Below are positions 33,478-44,148 of a stretch of DNA of 64,000 nt, in pieces. The stretch is taken from positions 31,676,117 through 31,740,116 of the forward strand of contig JASEVX010000006.1 of assembly GCA_031761405.1 (NCBI GenBank), written 5' to 3'. A model generated the notes under the pieces. That model worked only from the letters and a program-made list of their open reading frames with translations. It had not been told where the DNA came from and ran no database searches. The position numbers were made by a program, and so were the translations under genes. Within the stretch, counting starts at the first letter, position 1. Each line of letters begins with the position of its first letter. This stretch comes from Serripes groenlandicus (taxonomy: Eukaryota > Mollusca > Bivalvia > Cardiida > Cardiidae).

Positions 33478-33657
33478 TCACATACAACAAATCTGCAACA
33501 GACTGACTTTGAAAATATTGAATCAAAATTATAGAAACTCTCTGTAAATGAAACAACAAATATTTAATACATTTCTCATTTTATTTGTCACAATGTTTCA
33601 ATTAATAGTTTACTGCTGAAGAGGCTTCAGTAAGTGTCTGTATGTGGGAAAAGGGTA
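33478..33657 (+). mobile_element. TTAA-family MITE, decayed
   Basis: CACATACAACAAATCTGCAA to TCTGTATGTGGGAAAAGGGT. A 47-bp tandem copy of its right end follows (33659-33705). Confidence 0.6.
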
Positions 33658-33884
33658 AAAGTATTGTAAGTCAGTGTCTGTATGTGGGAAAGGGTAAAAG
33701 TATTGTAATTTCTCTGTGAGACCCACTTCCAGTACCAATTCAATTAGACGTGACAAGACAGGTGCTCGCTCCTCAACATCATTACAGAGCAATCTTGAAA
33801 CTTTTCAAATTTAGTTTTCATTTTGAACAGCAGCTTTATGACATATCTACCACATACAAAATGAAATTTGTGAAATTCTGAAGT

Positions 33885-34364
33885 TTAACCCTTTCCCTTA
33901 TTTAGAGATTACATTTGATTGCTTTGCAGCAGATGAATTCTTGAAAGGAACTAGAATGGAATGCTCCGTGGAGCACATGTGTCACCTGCACCTGCTCATT
34001 GAAAATGTGACGAAAAAGTTTGACGGACAGACGCTGGACATAAACAAGAGAACCGCGTACAGCAGACGCTCGACTGATAGAAAACAGAAAAAAAGCTGAG
34101 CTGAACAAAAAACCTTAACCGGCCGACCACGCTGCCGCCACAGAAAAAAAGCTGAGCTGAACAAAAAATCTTAACCGGACAACCACGCCGCCGCCGCCGC
34201 CGCCGCCAGGGTCATGACAATAGCTCTGGATTTTTCAAAAGTCAAGCTAAAAAGTAATCCCTACGTGCCTACCATGTTATGCAGGGTGACACAAAAAGGA
34301 GAAATTACTCAATGTAACAAATTCCTCCTTTTCAAGCAATGCTTTCAACACTATATATATATAT
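33885..34364 (-). mobile_element. TTAA-family MITE split by a pearl-like insert
   Basis: TTAACCCTTTCCCTTATTTA to about 33954, then 34285-34364 with AAAAAGGAGAAATTACTCAA; right end lost at the next copy. Confidence 0.55.
33955..34262 (+). mobile_element. Pearl-like insertion with (CCG)n tract
   Basis: A palindrome TGCTCCGTGGAGCA (33962-33975), a GACGGACAGACG run, a near-perfect tandem copy of about 60 bp (AAAAAAAGCTGAGCTGAAC at 34089 and 34146), and CCGCCG repeats at 34186-34208. It lies between two halves of a MITE. Ends are not sharp. Confidence 0.5.
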
Positions 34365-34596
34365 TTAACCCTTTCCCTCATATAGACACTTTCTGAAGTC
34401 TCTGCAGCAGACAGCTTTTTGAAAACAAAGTGACAAAAGAAGAAATTGCACAAAACGTGCAATTTCTCCACAAAACGTGCAATGTTTTTCACTTTTTGTC
34501 ATAGGTTATCCATTCAATTATGGAGATTTTCTATGTTTTGACAAAAAATGTTCAAAGTCGTCTGCTGCAGAATTGTCGTATGAGGGAAAGGGTTAA
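34365..34596 (-). mobile_element. TTAA-family MITE, young form
   Basis: Full length; the hairpin has a tandem slip, CACAAAACGTGCAATTTCTC then CACAAAACGTGCAATG. Confidence 0.9.
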
Positions 34597-34819
34597 CTGG
34601 GATTTTTCTTATTTTTGCAAAGATTTGTTGTAATTGGGAAATGGTTAATTCACAATCCCAAACATTGTTCGGTCAACTATTATCCAAAAAGGTTGAAAAG
34701 GTATACGTGGTTGGCAAATGGCCGTATAAACAAGACTAAGTTATGTACATCCGCCTACCAACATTCTCAAGGGTGTTTTGTGCCCCTATTTTTGAGTGAC
34801 TATTCAGTGAGCTAGGATA

Positions 34820-34906
34820 CATTCATTTGTAGAGAAGTTCCATATTTTTGCCTTGATGTCTCAGTAGTCATCTGCTGCAGATTTCCTGTATGTGGGAAAG
34901 GGTTAA
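34820..34906 (-). mobile_element. TTAA-family MITE, right part
   Basis: ATTCATTTGTAGAGAAGTTC to TGTGGGAAAGGGTTAA. A shorter relic (34607-34643) precedes it. Confidence 0.65.
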
Positions 34907-35128
34907 AATCACCTTTGACACTTGTAACCTATTGGTGTATGCCAGGGCTCAAAAGTGACATCCTAAACAGCTAGCACAATTTGCAAACTTGTGTTTTTGT
35001 TTTGATTTATCACTGTAATGCAGAAACCTCGGCCAGTACTGCCTGTTAGCAAAAAGGTTAACACCATAAAAAAAAAGATTTTCTCTATCTCATCTTTAAT
35101 TACCCTTATCAGAAACATGATTCCACCC

Positions 35129-35298
35129 TTAACCCTTTCCCACATACGGCAAATCTGTTGCAGGCCACTTTAAAACCATCTAGGCAAAATTATGGAAAAT
35201 CTTTCTGACAAAAATTTGATTATTGAATACTTTAAAACATTTTGGCATAAATTTTTCAAATGTCATCTGCTGCAGATCTGTATGTGGGAAAGGGTTAA
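35129..35298 (+). mobile_element. TTAA-family MITE, hairpin deleted
   Basis: TTAA at both ends, older-form TIRs, centre reduced to CATTTTGGCATAAATTTTTC. Flanked by 27-bp direct repeats (TTATCAGAAACATGATTCC). Confidence 0.85.
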
Positions 35299-35329
35299 AA
35301 GGTTATCAGAAACATGATTCCCCCTTAAA

Positions 35330-35780
35330 AGGTTCATTATCTCTTAACTTAGACAGTTCTTGATATTTCCGAACCTCAGGAGAGGATTATTGTCTACATA
35401 CATGTATGTTGAAAACCCCAAATCACGTTCACCCGTATCCTGATTCTGATAGCATTTGGCGCCTTTACGGCAACGGGCATTTGAATCAAACATGGTGAAT
35501 GATGCACTTGGCTGTTATTGCAAACAATCATCAATTTCTTCTTTTTCCACTTAATTATTTTTGAAGAAACTTTTTTTTTTAATTTCCAAATGTAAGATCT
35601 TTTTCTTGGATGTTTTCATGACAGATATTTTCAAAGTGCTCTAGCTAGCTAGCTGTCAGTACAACATCTTAGAAATGTATGCAAATTTTGAAAATTGGAA
35701 TCACTTACTCAGAAAAAGTCTAAATTACTCACTTCAATCACTTCTCATTTTCTCACAAAATTTGCAAGTGATCAGTCACC
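35330..35780. other. Unassigned
   Basis: Only faint MITE-like words (TCATCAATTTCTTCTTTTTC at 35528) and a CTAGCTAGCTAGCTG run at 35641. Confidence 0.3.
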
Positions 35781-35784
35781 AACT

Positions 35785-35870
35785 AAACTTTTCCCACATA
35801 CAACAAATCTGCAACAGATGTCTTTGAAAGCATCTAGTCAAAAACAGGAAAACTCTGTATAAATTACGGA
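35785..35870 (+). mobile_element. TTAA-family MITE, left part
   Basis: CTTTTCCCACATACAACAAA, TCTGCAACAGATGTCTTTG. Confidence 0.55.
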
Positions 35871-36195
35871 AAAAAAACGGAAATTGTGTCCACCTGTATG
35901 CTAAGAAATGTATATATATATGATACAAGAAATTGGTGTCATTATAAATTCTGTGAATTTTAAAATAAACACATTTCAGTGGTGCTGTCTTTAACAAAGA
36001 ACTTTTTCTTTCTATAATATGAAAGATTCAAATGATCAACAAAACTATACCGTTTTGAAGTTCAACCATTCATTAGGCATTACAAGCATAAAAGGTAATT
36101 TCCAAGAAATGTTAATCTCGTTCATTAGAATCATTGGGAAAAAAAGAGGACAAAGCTAAGAGCTCTGATTTACCAGAAATACCGTTGAAAGCAGT

Positions 36196-36365
36196 TTAAC
36201 TCTTTCCCACATACAACAAATCCGCAGTAGACGACTTTGAAAACATTATTTAAGCGATAAAAGCCTGAAAAATCTCCATAAAAGACAGCTTAATTGTTAA
36301 ATAAAGTTGAAAACATTGTGGCTCATCATGAGCAATTTCACCTATGACCACAATGTTTTTCTGCT
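36196..36365 (+). mobile_element. TTAA-family MITE, right end missing
   Basis: TTAACTCTTTCCCACATACA; hairpin reduced to GGCTCATCATGAGCAATTTC. Confidence 0.68.
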
Positions 36366-36389
36366 ATTGTGGAAAAATCTGTCTGTGTT

Positions 36390-36485
36390 GAGTACCCACA
36401 ACATAGGTATTTGGGAGTCATTATAAGGGAGATATGGATAGGAAAAGACCAGTTCACTCTTCCTTATCGAGTCCTCTGCAAATAT
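36390..36485 (+). repeat. Dispersed GAGTACCCAC repeat
   Basis: GAGTACCCACAACATAGGTA, then GGATAGGAAAAGACC and CTCTTCCTTATC. Confidence 0.5.
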
Positions 36486-36656
36486 CACATTAGGTAAAGG
36501 GATAAGGTAATTAATGAATTCTGTGTATCATTATGGGAATTGATTGAGAATGGATTAGATAATAGAGATTGAAAGAGTTTTAGAAAGAACTCAACCAGAG
36601 GTGAACATTTCCAGAAAAACATCCATCCTTACTGATTTATGGACGTTCAAGGATCC

Positions 36657-36890
36657 AGATAATCTTTTCCCACCTGCAGACACATTCTGATGCATCTGCA
36701 GCAGATGACTTTTGAAAACATTGAGGAAAAAAGAAGAATTTACCCATAATGAGCAATTTCTCCTTTAGCATGCAACTATTTTTTTTCAACTCTTTTTAAT
36801 AATAAATTTTACTTTCATTGATAGAGACTAGTAACGCATATGTTCTGAAAATGGTCTGCAGCATATTTGTTGTATGAGGGAAAGGGTTTT
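36657..36890 (-). mobile_element. TTAA-family MITE, older form
   Basis: ATAATCTTTTCCCACCTGCA to ATGAGGGAAAGGGTTTT; hairpin recognisable. Confidence 0.72.
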
Positions 36891-37012
36891 AAGATAAATA
36901 AGATGTATCAGTAACAGAAATGTTTGATATACTCCATCTTAGGTTACATTCAGTTGGAATTCAGTCAGATTGGGTGTCAAGATTGGTACAGGTAGACGAA
37001 CTGTTATTAATA

Positions 37013-37212
37013 AACCCTATCCCACATACAACAATTCTGCAGCAGACGAACATAATTTGATAAAAAATGGAAAATCTCTTTAATTGAATGGATAACCTAT
37101 GACTTAAAGTGGAAAACATTGTGGCAAAATTTCTTCTTTTGTCACAATGTTTTCAAAAAGGTGTCTGCTGCATTGGCGTCAGAAAGCGTCTTTAAACATT
37201 ATGAGGGAAACA
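37013..37212 (+). mobile_element. TTAA-family MITE
   Basis: TAAACCCTATCCCACATACA; first hairpin arm mostly deleted; ends ATTATGAGGGAAAC without GGGTTAA. Confidence 0.72.
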
Positions 37213-37316
37213 AATGGCAGCTGTACTCAAACTAACAATTAGCTTGTTCAAAGCTGAATTGAAGAAATTGGTCAATTGTAGGAATATCAAGATAAACAAG
37301 AAACCGCTGAAGACGG

Positions 37317-37535
37317 TAAGGCTGGATTGTCGGCAATTTGACCTTGAAAATCAACAAACCAAGGTCAAGTTCAAAGTAACCATAGAAATCAATATAACTT
37401 GTTACTGGTTACCTGCAGGCAAAGTTTCAAGTTTGTAACCCTTTCCAGTGCTGAGATTTTGCCTCAACCTGAAACTTGAACCAAAAGACGGACGGACATC
37501 GTCAATCTATAGACCGGAATTGCTAGAGCAATCCG
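37317..37535 (+). mobile_element. Pearl-like element, single core unit
   Basis: Core with GATTTTGCCTCAACCTGAAA, then GACGGACGGAC, then hairpin CCGGAATTGCTAGAGCAATC. Family mate of 21022-21170 in the opposite orientation. Confidence 0.7.
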
Positions 37536-37544
37536 GACAAAAAT

Positions 37545-38470
37545 TGTTCAGTTGGACAGCCAACAGTATAAAGCCTCAGGTGAGATAGGGCAGATGTGCT
37601 ACACAAACTCAGGGCAAAAGTGCTAATGGCATAGCCTATTAGGCTATACAAAATCAGGGCAGATGTGCCTGCTGGCCTAGTACTGCTGGCTATATACTGG
37701 TGGCACAGGCTACACAAAATCAGGGCAAAAGTGCCCGCTGGCCTGGCTATCTACTAATGGCATAGGCTATACAAAATCAGGGCAGATGTGCCTGCTGGCC
37801 TGGCTATATACTGGTGGCATAGGTAACACAAAATCATGGCTAAAGTGCCTGCCAGCCTGGCTATCTACTAATGGCATAGGCTATACAAAATCAGGGCAAA
37901 AGTGCCTGCTGGCCTGGCTATATACTAATGGCACAGGCTACACAAAATCAGGGCAAAAGTGCCTGCTGGCCTGGCTATATACTTAAACTTTTCAATTACT
38001 TATGGCACAGGCTACACAAAATCAGGGCAGATGTGCCTACTAGCCTGGCTATATATACTGGTGGAACGGGCTACACAAAATCAGGGCAAAAGTGCCTGCT
38101 GGCCTGGCTATATACTAATGGCACAGGCTACACAAAATCAGGGCAAAAGTGCCTGCTGGCCTGCCTATATACTCATGGCACAGGCTACATAAAATCAGGA
38201 CAAGTGCCTGCGGGCCTGGCTACTTACTGGAGGCATACTGCATAATAGGGTACACAAAATCACTCTGGGCAGGTGCGCCTGCAGGCCTGGCTACTTACTG
38301 GAGGCATACTGCATAATAGGGTACACAAAATCAGGGCAGTTGTGCCTGCGAGCCTGGCTACTTACTGGAGGCATACTGCATAATAGCCGTAATAGGGTAC
38401 ACAAAATCAAGGTGGATGTGCCTGCGGGCCTGGCTATATACATGCACTGGTGGCACAGGCTATACAAAGT
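37545..38470 (+). repeat. 57-bp minisatellite
   Basis: About 15 units of CTGGCTATATACTAATGGCA, CAGGCTACACAAAATCAGGG, CAAAAGTGCCTGCTGGC. Spacing is exactly 57 bp over 37717-37945, with a 15-bp insertion at 37984 and longer variant units after 38220. Because 57 is a multiple of three, frames stay open as a 19-residue repeat; no other sign of coding. Confidence 0.9.
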
Positions 38471-38583
38471 CAGTTATAAATAAAAGGGTTAGGTAAACCC
38501 ACATCCAATTGAAATATGACGGAAGATTGGTGAATCATTATTTCACATGAAAATATTTTTCAACTATTAGAATGTAAAGGGAT

Positions 38584-38786
38584 AAACCCTTTCCCATATT
38601 CAGACGCTTTTTGGCCGGATCTTCAGCAGACCTTTTGATAACATTGTGACAAAATATGAAATTGCTGAGCTCATAATAATTAATGATCAATTTCTCTTTT
38701 TGTCACACTGTTTTCAATTCTATCAAATAATTCAATTTAAATCATAGAGATTTTCAAAGTTGTCCGCTGGAGATTGGCTGTATGTA
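38584..38786 (-). mobile_element. TTAA-family MITE, older form
   Basis: TAAACCCTTTCCCATATTCA; hairpin GCTGAGCTCATAATAATTAA; right TIR decayed. Confidence 0.65.
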
Positions 38787-39116
38787 TACTTGTGCAATTG
38801 AGGTAAAATAGAGATGCTAGCAGCAGCTTCACAAAGACTTTGGATAGATAAAACATGTCCTTAGATGTTTGAATAAACCCATCAAATGTTTTATCAGATA
38901 ATTATGCAGTTTTGACATTTCCAATCATGAAGTCATGCATATTTAATTTTGGCTGAAGGTGGTAGGTGATGACTGCATGTTAGCACATGTAGCAGCTGTC
39001 TCTCGGACTGGGTAATTTGTACATTAGAAACCCTTCGTCCATCTGAAATTAATATGGCCTTAGCAATATACTGAAAATCAGGATTAGGTTGTTTATTTTG
39101 TGTACATTAACCCTTT

Positions 39117-39335
39117 CCCTCATATAGACGCTTTCTGACGCCTCTGCAGACAACGGCTTTTTGAAAACATAGTGACAAAAGAAGAAATTACTCAAAACGA
39201 GCAATTTCTCCTTTCCCACAATGTTTTCCACTTTTAGTCATAGGTTATCCATTCAATTATAAAGATTTTCTATTTTGTGACAAATTATGTTCAAAGTCGT
39301 CTGCTGCAGAATTGTTGTATGAGGAAAAGGGTTAA
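39117..39335 (-). mobile_element. TTAA-family MITE, young form
   Basis: Full length; CTGCAGACAACGG in place of CTGCAGCAGACGG; loop ACTCAAAACGAGC. Confidence 0.92.
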
Positions 39336-39523
39336 TTTTGTGTATATATAGTAATTATTATCGGTAATTTCTTTGGATAATCTTTCAGAAGCACTTCAAT
39401 GATTGATCTATAAGAATATCCAAGAAGATCTAAATTGATACAGGTCAGAAAATTCCACTGCATTATAACCCTTACCCACATACATGTTTCCTTAAAGAGG
39501 TATATATAATTACGTTGAGGCAA

Positions 39524-39776
39524 TACCTCTTTCCCACATTATGCATGTATTCATCAATGATAATCTGCCACAGACAACTTTGAAAATATTAAGTCAAAAA
39601 CATGAAAAATCTCTGACCATATGATTACTGAAAAAAAAGATGTAAAACATCGTGGAAAAAAGGGGAAATGTTTGTTTGGAGTAATTTCTCCTTTTGCGAC
39701 TTTGTCACAATTGTTTCAAAAGTTGATCATCTGATGCAGAGGCGTCAGAAAGTGTCTGTATGTGAGAAATGGATAA
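39524..39776 (+). mobile_element. TTAA-family MITE, older form
   Basis: CTCTTTCCCACATTATGCAT to TGTGAGAAATGGATAA; 15 bp extra at the left, near the TIR. Confidence 0.65.
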
Positions 39777-39804
39777 CCGGTGCTTAAAACTATTACAGTT
39801 CAAG

Positions 39805-39898
39805 TGTTTGTTTTATATGGGATTTACGTCATTTTCAACATTATTTCAGTTCTATCACAGCGACAGGTCACTTATTCATGATCCCTGTGTTGTCTAAA
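39805..39898 (-). mobile_element. SINE 3' domain, minus strand
   Basis: Complement of GGGATCATGAATAAGTGACC and CTGTGATAGAACTGAAATAA, the central domain and tail. Confidence 0.55.
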
Positions 39899-39931
39899 AG
39901 AGAAACTTATTGTGCATAAACATAAGTCATA

Positions 39932-40161
39932 TTAACCCTTTCCCTCATATAGACGCCGTCTGACGCCTCTGCAGCAGACATATTTGTGAAAACATAGTGA
40001 CAAAAGAAGATTTTGCTCAAAACAAGCAATTTCTCCTTTTGCCACAATGTTTTCCACTTGGAGTCATAGGTTATCCATTCAATATATAGAGATTTCCATG
40101 TTTTGACAAAATATGTTCAAAGTTGTCTGCTGCAGAATTGTCGTATGAGGGAAAGTGTTAA
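39932..40161 (-). mobile_element. TTAA-family MITE, young form
   Basis: Full length, loop GCTCAAAACAAGC; right TIR GAGGGAAAGTGTTAA. Shares TTAA with the next copy. Confidence 0.9.
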
Positions 40162-40334
40162 TCCATTCTCACATATAATACATTTGCAGCAAGTACCTTT
40201 GAAAATTAAACTTAGTAGGCAAAAATATGTAAAAATCTCACTGGATAAAAGTATTATTATTGAATAGAGTAGGAAACATTGTGTGATAGTTGCAGATGAG
40301 TCAAAATGCGTCTGCGCGTGTGAGAAAGGGTTAA
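40158..40334 (+). mobile_element. TTAA-family MITE, older form, hairpin deleted
   Basis: TTAATCCATTCTCACATATA to GTGTGAGAAAGGGTTAA. Confidence 0.75.
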
Positions 40335-40810
40335 ATTGTGAGTAGGGTAAAGGGTTTGCCTGAATGTCCACAGTGTTCAATATGTTCCTGTCATCTTATA
40401 TTTCCCCAGGGACACTGGACTGGTTCAGCTACACGACACATCATGTCAAATGACAGGTAACCCATCACTGATTAAGATAACCCCTAAAACCCAAGTCATG
40501 CTCGGATTAAATTTAGATTTACCCATAAACGTCCAAATTTAATGTTAAATGCGTTAAATCAAGGTTAATAATTGATACTTTTCATTCCTATTTGACCAAC
40601 AAATGACAAAAACTGCCCTTTCCTCCTGATATGATTGCCTAACCTCTATAAAAGAAAAACATTTGCAGTTCTTGGGTGTAAAGTGGTTTCCGGATGATAT
40701 AACGGGATAATTAACAACTTCAATAAAGGTAGCATTAAAGTTAATTACTTAGTCAATAATAGTGTGGATACATTAGCCTTTGTGCCAACAAAGTGATGTA
40801 CAGCTTGTGT
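40335..40810. other. Unassigned
   Basis: No recognised gene or repeat between two MITE clusters. Confidence 0.3.
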
Positions 40811-40813
40811 TTA

Positions 40814-40989
40814 TTAACCCTTTCCCTCATATAGACACTTTCTGACGCCTCTGAAGCAGACTTTCTCCTTTTGCCACAAATTTTCTTTTAGTCATAGGTT
40901 ATCCATTCAATTATAGAGATTTTCTATTTTTTGACTAAATATGTTCAAAGTCGTCTGCTGCAGAATTGTCGTATGAGGGAAAGGGTTAA
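40814..40989 (-). mobile_element. TTAA-family MITE, young form, internal deletion
   Basis: Full ends; the first hairpin arm and its flank are deleted (CTGAAGCAGACTTTCTCCTT). Shares TTAA 40986-40989 with the next piece. Confidence 0.88.
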
Positions 40990-41093
40990 CCTTTTCCCAC
41001 TGGCAGACGCAATATCATGTTTTTTTTCAAACATGCAATAAAATCTAAAACAGTCAACTTTGAAAGCATATTTAGACATCTATAAACACTTAC
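40986..41093. mobile_element. TTAA-family MITE, left piece
   Basis: TTAACCTTTTCCCACTGGCA, AACAGTCAACTTTGAAAGC; runs into the next copy. Confidence 0.55.
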
Positions 41094-41314
41094 CCATCTA
41101 TAGATCCATTTTGACGCATCTGCAGCAGACGAATTTTGAAAATATAGTGACAAAATGAGAAATTGCTCAAACAAGAAAATTCTCCATTTATCACAATGTT
41201 TTTAACCTTTTTAAGTAATTATACATGTACCTACAATTATAGAGATGTCCCATATTTTTTAGAAGATATTTGCAGTCTTGTGCTGCAGAATTGTCGTATG
41301 TGGGAAAGGGTTAA
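41094..41314 (-). mobile_element. TTAA-family MITE, older form
   Basis: CCCATCTATAGATCCATTTT, GACGCATCTGCAGCAGACGA to GTGGGAAAGGGTTAA; loop GCTCAAACAAG. Confidence 0.78.
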
Positions 41315-41339
41315 GCCAGAATCTGGTCAATGACCAGAC

Positions 41340-41462
41340 CGGGCAGTCATTCTTTTTCCACAAATGGGCTAATCTTAGTGGGAAGGTAGCTATTAATAAG
41401 TTACCAGGGAAGAATGTGGTGTGAAATACATGTTTGAGAAAGGCAGGAAACACATTTCCTAC
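41340..41462 (+). mobile_element. SINE fragment
   Basis: TTCCACAAATGGGCTAATC and GAGAAAGGCAGGAAACACAT match the SINE body at 24520. Head and tail are missing. Confidence 0.55.
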
Positions 41463-41464
41463 AG

Positions 41465-41660
41465 AAAGAAGCCTTCAGACGCCTCTTGCAATCATTGTTG
41501 CAAAGGGAAAAATTGCTCATAATGAACAATTTCTTTATTTGCCACAATTATTTCAACTCGTTTCAATACTCGTTTCAATACTCGATCATACCATCATTTA
41601 TAGAGATTTTCTATATTTTGAACTTGATCCTTTCAAAGTCATCTGCCTTAGATTAATCAT
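41465..41660 (-). mobile_element. TTAA-family MITE, decayed
   Basis: CAGACGCCTCTTGCAATCAT, loop GCTCATAATGAAC, a CGTTTCAATACT tandem pair at 41559-41580. Confidence 0.55.
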
Positions 41661-41662
41661 TA

Positions 41663-41874
41663 TTAACCTTTTCCCTCATATAGACGCTTTCTGACGCCTC
41701 TGCAGCAGACGGCTTTTTGAAAACATAGTGACAAAAGAAGAAATTGCACAAAACGTGCAATTTCTCCTTTTGCCACAATATTTTCCACTTTTTGTAATTA
41801 TGGATAACCTATGTTTTGACAAAATACGTTCAAAGTCGTCTGCTGCAGAATTGCCGTATGAGGGAAAGGGTTAA
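41663..41874 (-). mobile_element. TTAA-family MITE, young form
   Basis: TTAACCTTTTCCCTCATATA to GAGGGAAAGGGTTAA; loop GCACAAAACGTGC; short deletion after the hairpin. Confidence 0.91.
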
Positions 41875-41949
41875 TGCTGTTCAAGTAGAAAGTAAGTTAC
41901 CATTTGACCAAACTGCTATGAATGATTGTTGAAGGTAAAGTTACAGGTA

Positions 41950-42065
41950 GTCTCAGAGGACTTAAGATAAGAGGGAGTGATACCGCGAACAGCTCTTTTC
42001 CCCACAATAGGGTCAGAGATGACTGACAGGAGATGTCAGCTGTTTCGGTCATTGTTTTATGTTAA
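41950..42065 (-). repeat. Dispersed GAGTACCCAC repeat, minus strand
   Basis: Complement of CTATTGTGGGGAAAAGAGCT followed by CTCCCTCTTATC. Confidence 0.5.
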
Positions 42066-42546
42066 ACCCTAATCTCCTGATCTGATCTATCTCCCCTAAC
42101 AAGCCATTTGGTCAAAATTGTTACAAAACCACATAGCTGTTTACTGCATAAATAATAAACCAGCAGTATAAACAGTTCCACCGTAGAAAACATGTTTCAT
42201 GACAGACTGCAGCAAACGCTTTTGTAGACTTTTGCAGAAATTTAATTCTGGGCTTGTTGTAGAGGATGACTTTTGAGTCAACCTAAAGCAACACCAGCTT
42301 CTCACTTATTTTGAGCTGCGAGAAAAGTTGTTTGATACAAAGGTATTTTGGAGAAGATAAAACTAGACTGAGATAATCTTGAGAACTTATTATCATTGTT
42401 AGGAAATTGGAGCTCTTAAAGTTAAAATTATCCTGTGAATTTGCTACAACAAACAAATTCTCTTTTTCCCACAATGTTGCCAGCATTCTATCAAAATTAC
42501 AACTACTTTTTCAAAATGTTTCATATTTTAATTCATAATTTATATT

Positions 42547-42789
42547 TTAATCCTTTCCCTCATATAGACGCTTTCTGACGCTTCTGCAGCAGACGGCTTT
42601 TTGAAAACATGGCGAGTGATGGGCAGCGACAAAAGGAGAAATTGCTCAAACGAGCAATTTCTCCTTTTTATACATCATGCATATATTCAACTCTATTCAA
42701 TTATTGTTATTTCATTTTAAGGGAGTTTCCAATTTTGTTCAGGTATGTTTTCAAAGTCGTCTGCTGCAGATTTGTTGTATGTGGGTTAA
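42547..42789 (-). mobile_element. TTAA-family MITE, mixed form
   Basis: Left end young (CCTTTCCCTCATATAGACGC), right end older (TTGTTGTATGTGGGTTAA). GCGAGTGATGGGCAGC is inserted before the hairpin. Confidence 0.82.
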
Positions 42790-42869
42790 ATCAAAAGCAG
42801 TTTAACTCCATAAATTGGCTTATCCAGGAATAGAATGAAAAACTTGGCAATTATAACAGAAGAGAAATT

Positions 42870-42944
42870 TTAACCCTTTCCCCCATACTGCAAAATACTT
42901 GCTGCAGAGGCGTCCGAAAGCGTTTATATGAGGGAAGGGGTTAA
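42870..42944. mobile_element. TTAA-family MITE, 75-bp deletion derivative
   Basis: TTAACCCTTTCCCCCATACT directly joined to TGCTGCAGAGGCGTCCGAAA and ATGAGGGAAGGGGTTAA. Confidence 0.83.
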
Positions 42945-42989
42945 GCAGCTTTAATAGGGATGACAAACCATTATTATATGGATTGTGTG

Positions 42990-43777
42990 CAAACAGTGAA
43001 ACGACTTGGAACGTATTTTGTAAAAACATAGAAAATCTCCATAATTGAATGGATAACCTATGACTAAAGCCATGGTCACATTTACGGTCATGCACGTAGT
43101 TGACCGTAGTTCATTTCATAGTCATAGTCTGCCGTAGTGTTACTACGGTCAACTAGGTTGAAGTACATTCGAAGTAGGTTCAAAATTGGCAAAAAGAGGA
43201 AATATATAAAGTCTAATTAGGTTGAACTACGTGTAAGTACAGTCAACTACATTCAACTACGAGCAAAGTGGCTAGGGTTAATTAGGGTATCACTACGTCT
43301 AACTACGAGTAACTACGTTACACTACGTATAAACTATGTCCTAAGTATGCGCAACTACAGTAAATTAGGAACGATGTTCTTCCAAAACTACGGTCAACTA
43401 CGGTACACACTACGGTTAAATAGGGTCAATTACAGTTAACTAAGGCCAACTATGTTCTAACTACGGTCACAGTAGGGTCACAACATCGTACTTAACCGTA
43501 ACCAATTTTTGAACATGTTGAAAAATTATGTGCTTACTACGGGCAAATCATAAGTTCAAACTACGTTCATTACTACGGTTATCTATGTGTAACTACGTTC
43601 AACTACTACCACCTACGGTCATTCCCCACTACAGTCAACTACGTAAGATGTGACCACGGCTTAAAAGTGGAAATCATTGTTTTGTGCTATTTCTTCTTTT
43701 GTCACTATGTTTTCAAAAAGCCGTCTGCTGCAGAGGCGTCCGAAAGCGTAAAACGGTTTATATGAGGGAAGGGGTTA
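42990..43777 (+). mobile_element. TTAA-family MITE split by the 594-bp element
   Basis: Starts inside the element (AACGACTTGGAACGTATTTT); right part 43665-43777 ends ATGAGGGAAGGGGTTA. AAAACGGT is inserted near the right TIR. Confidence 0.8.
43068..43661. mobile_element. 594-bp TIR element filled with ACTACG motifs
   Basis: Ends AGCCATGGTCACAT and ATGTGACCACGGCT, flanked by TAA (43065-43067, 43662-43664). Taking it out rebuilds the MITE sequence GACTAAAAGTGG. A 3-bp TAA/TTA target is typical of PIF/Harbinger. The interior is a dense irregular field of ACTACG, GTCAACTACG and TACGGTCA words. Confidence 0.78.
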
Positions 43778-43902
43778 TGCAGCTTTAATAGGGATGACAA
43801 ACCATTATTATATGGATTGTACAAACAGTGTTCAAAACCAGTTACCATTTGTACAAACAAATGTGATCCCCCTTGGTTCACCTTTGATCTTTTAAACCTT
43901 TA

Positions 43903-44148
43903 CAACTAACACTTACAGATGCATTCTTATGCATTATTTTGTGACAAAGAACTTTTGAAAAAATAGAAGGAACATGAGGAATTGCTCATGATGAGAAATG
44001 TCTTCATTTGCCACAATGTTTTCAACTTTATTCATTGATAATATTTTTTTAATTTACAAGAGATTTCTTTTCAAACTTGATGGCCTAGAAATATTTTTAG
44101 TCCCCTAATTGTTACTGCAGATATGTAATACATGTGGTAAAGGTTTAA
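43903..44148 (-). mobile_element. TTAA-family MITE, decayed
   Basis: CTAACACTTACAGATGCATT, loop GCTCATGATGAGA, right end CATGTGGTAAAGGTTTAA; shares TTAA with the next copy. Confidence 0.65.

Larger units (their letters stand above)
42889..43823 (+). repeat. 835-bp displaced direct duplication
   Basis: The segment from GCTGCAGAGGCGTCCGAAAG through CAGCTTTAATAGGGATGACA to ATATGGATTGT occurs at 42892-42985 and again at 43727-43821. Between them lies most of a MITE with the 594-bp insertion. Confidence 0.75.

Noticed and set aside
35640..35656. CTAGCTAGCTAGCTG palindromic run as a regulatory site
   Set aside because: Short low-complexity repeat with no supporting context.
37786..38245. Repeat-protein gene
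   Set aside because: Frames depend only on the 57-bp period; there is no start context, splice sites or terminal domain.
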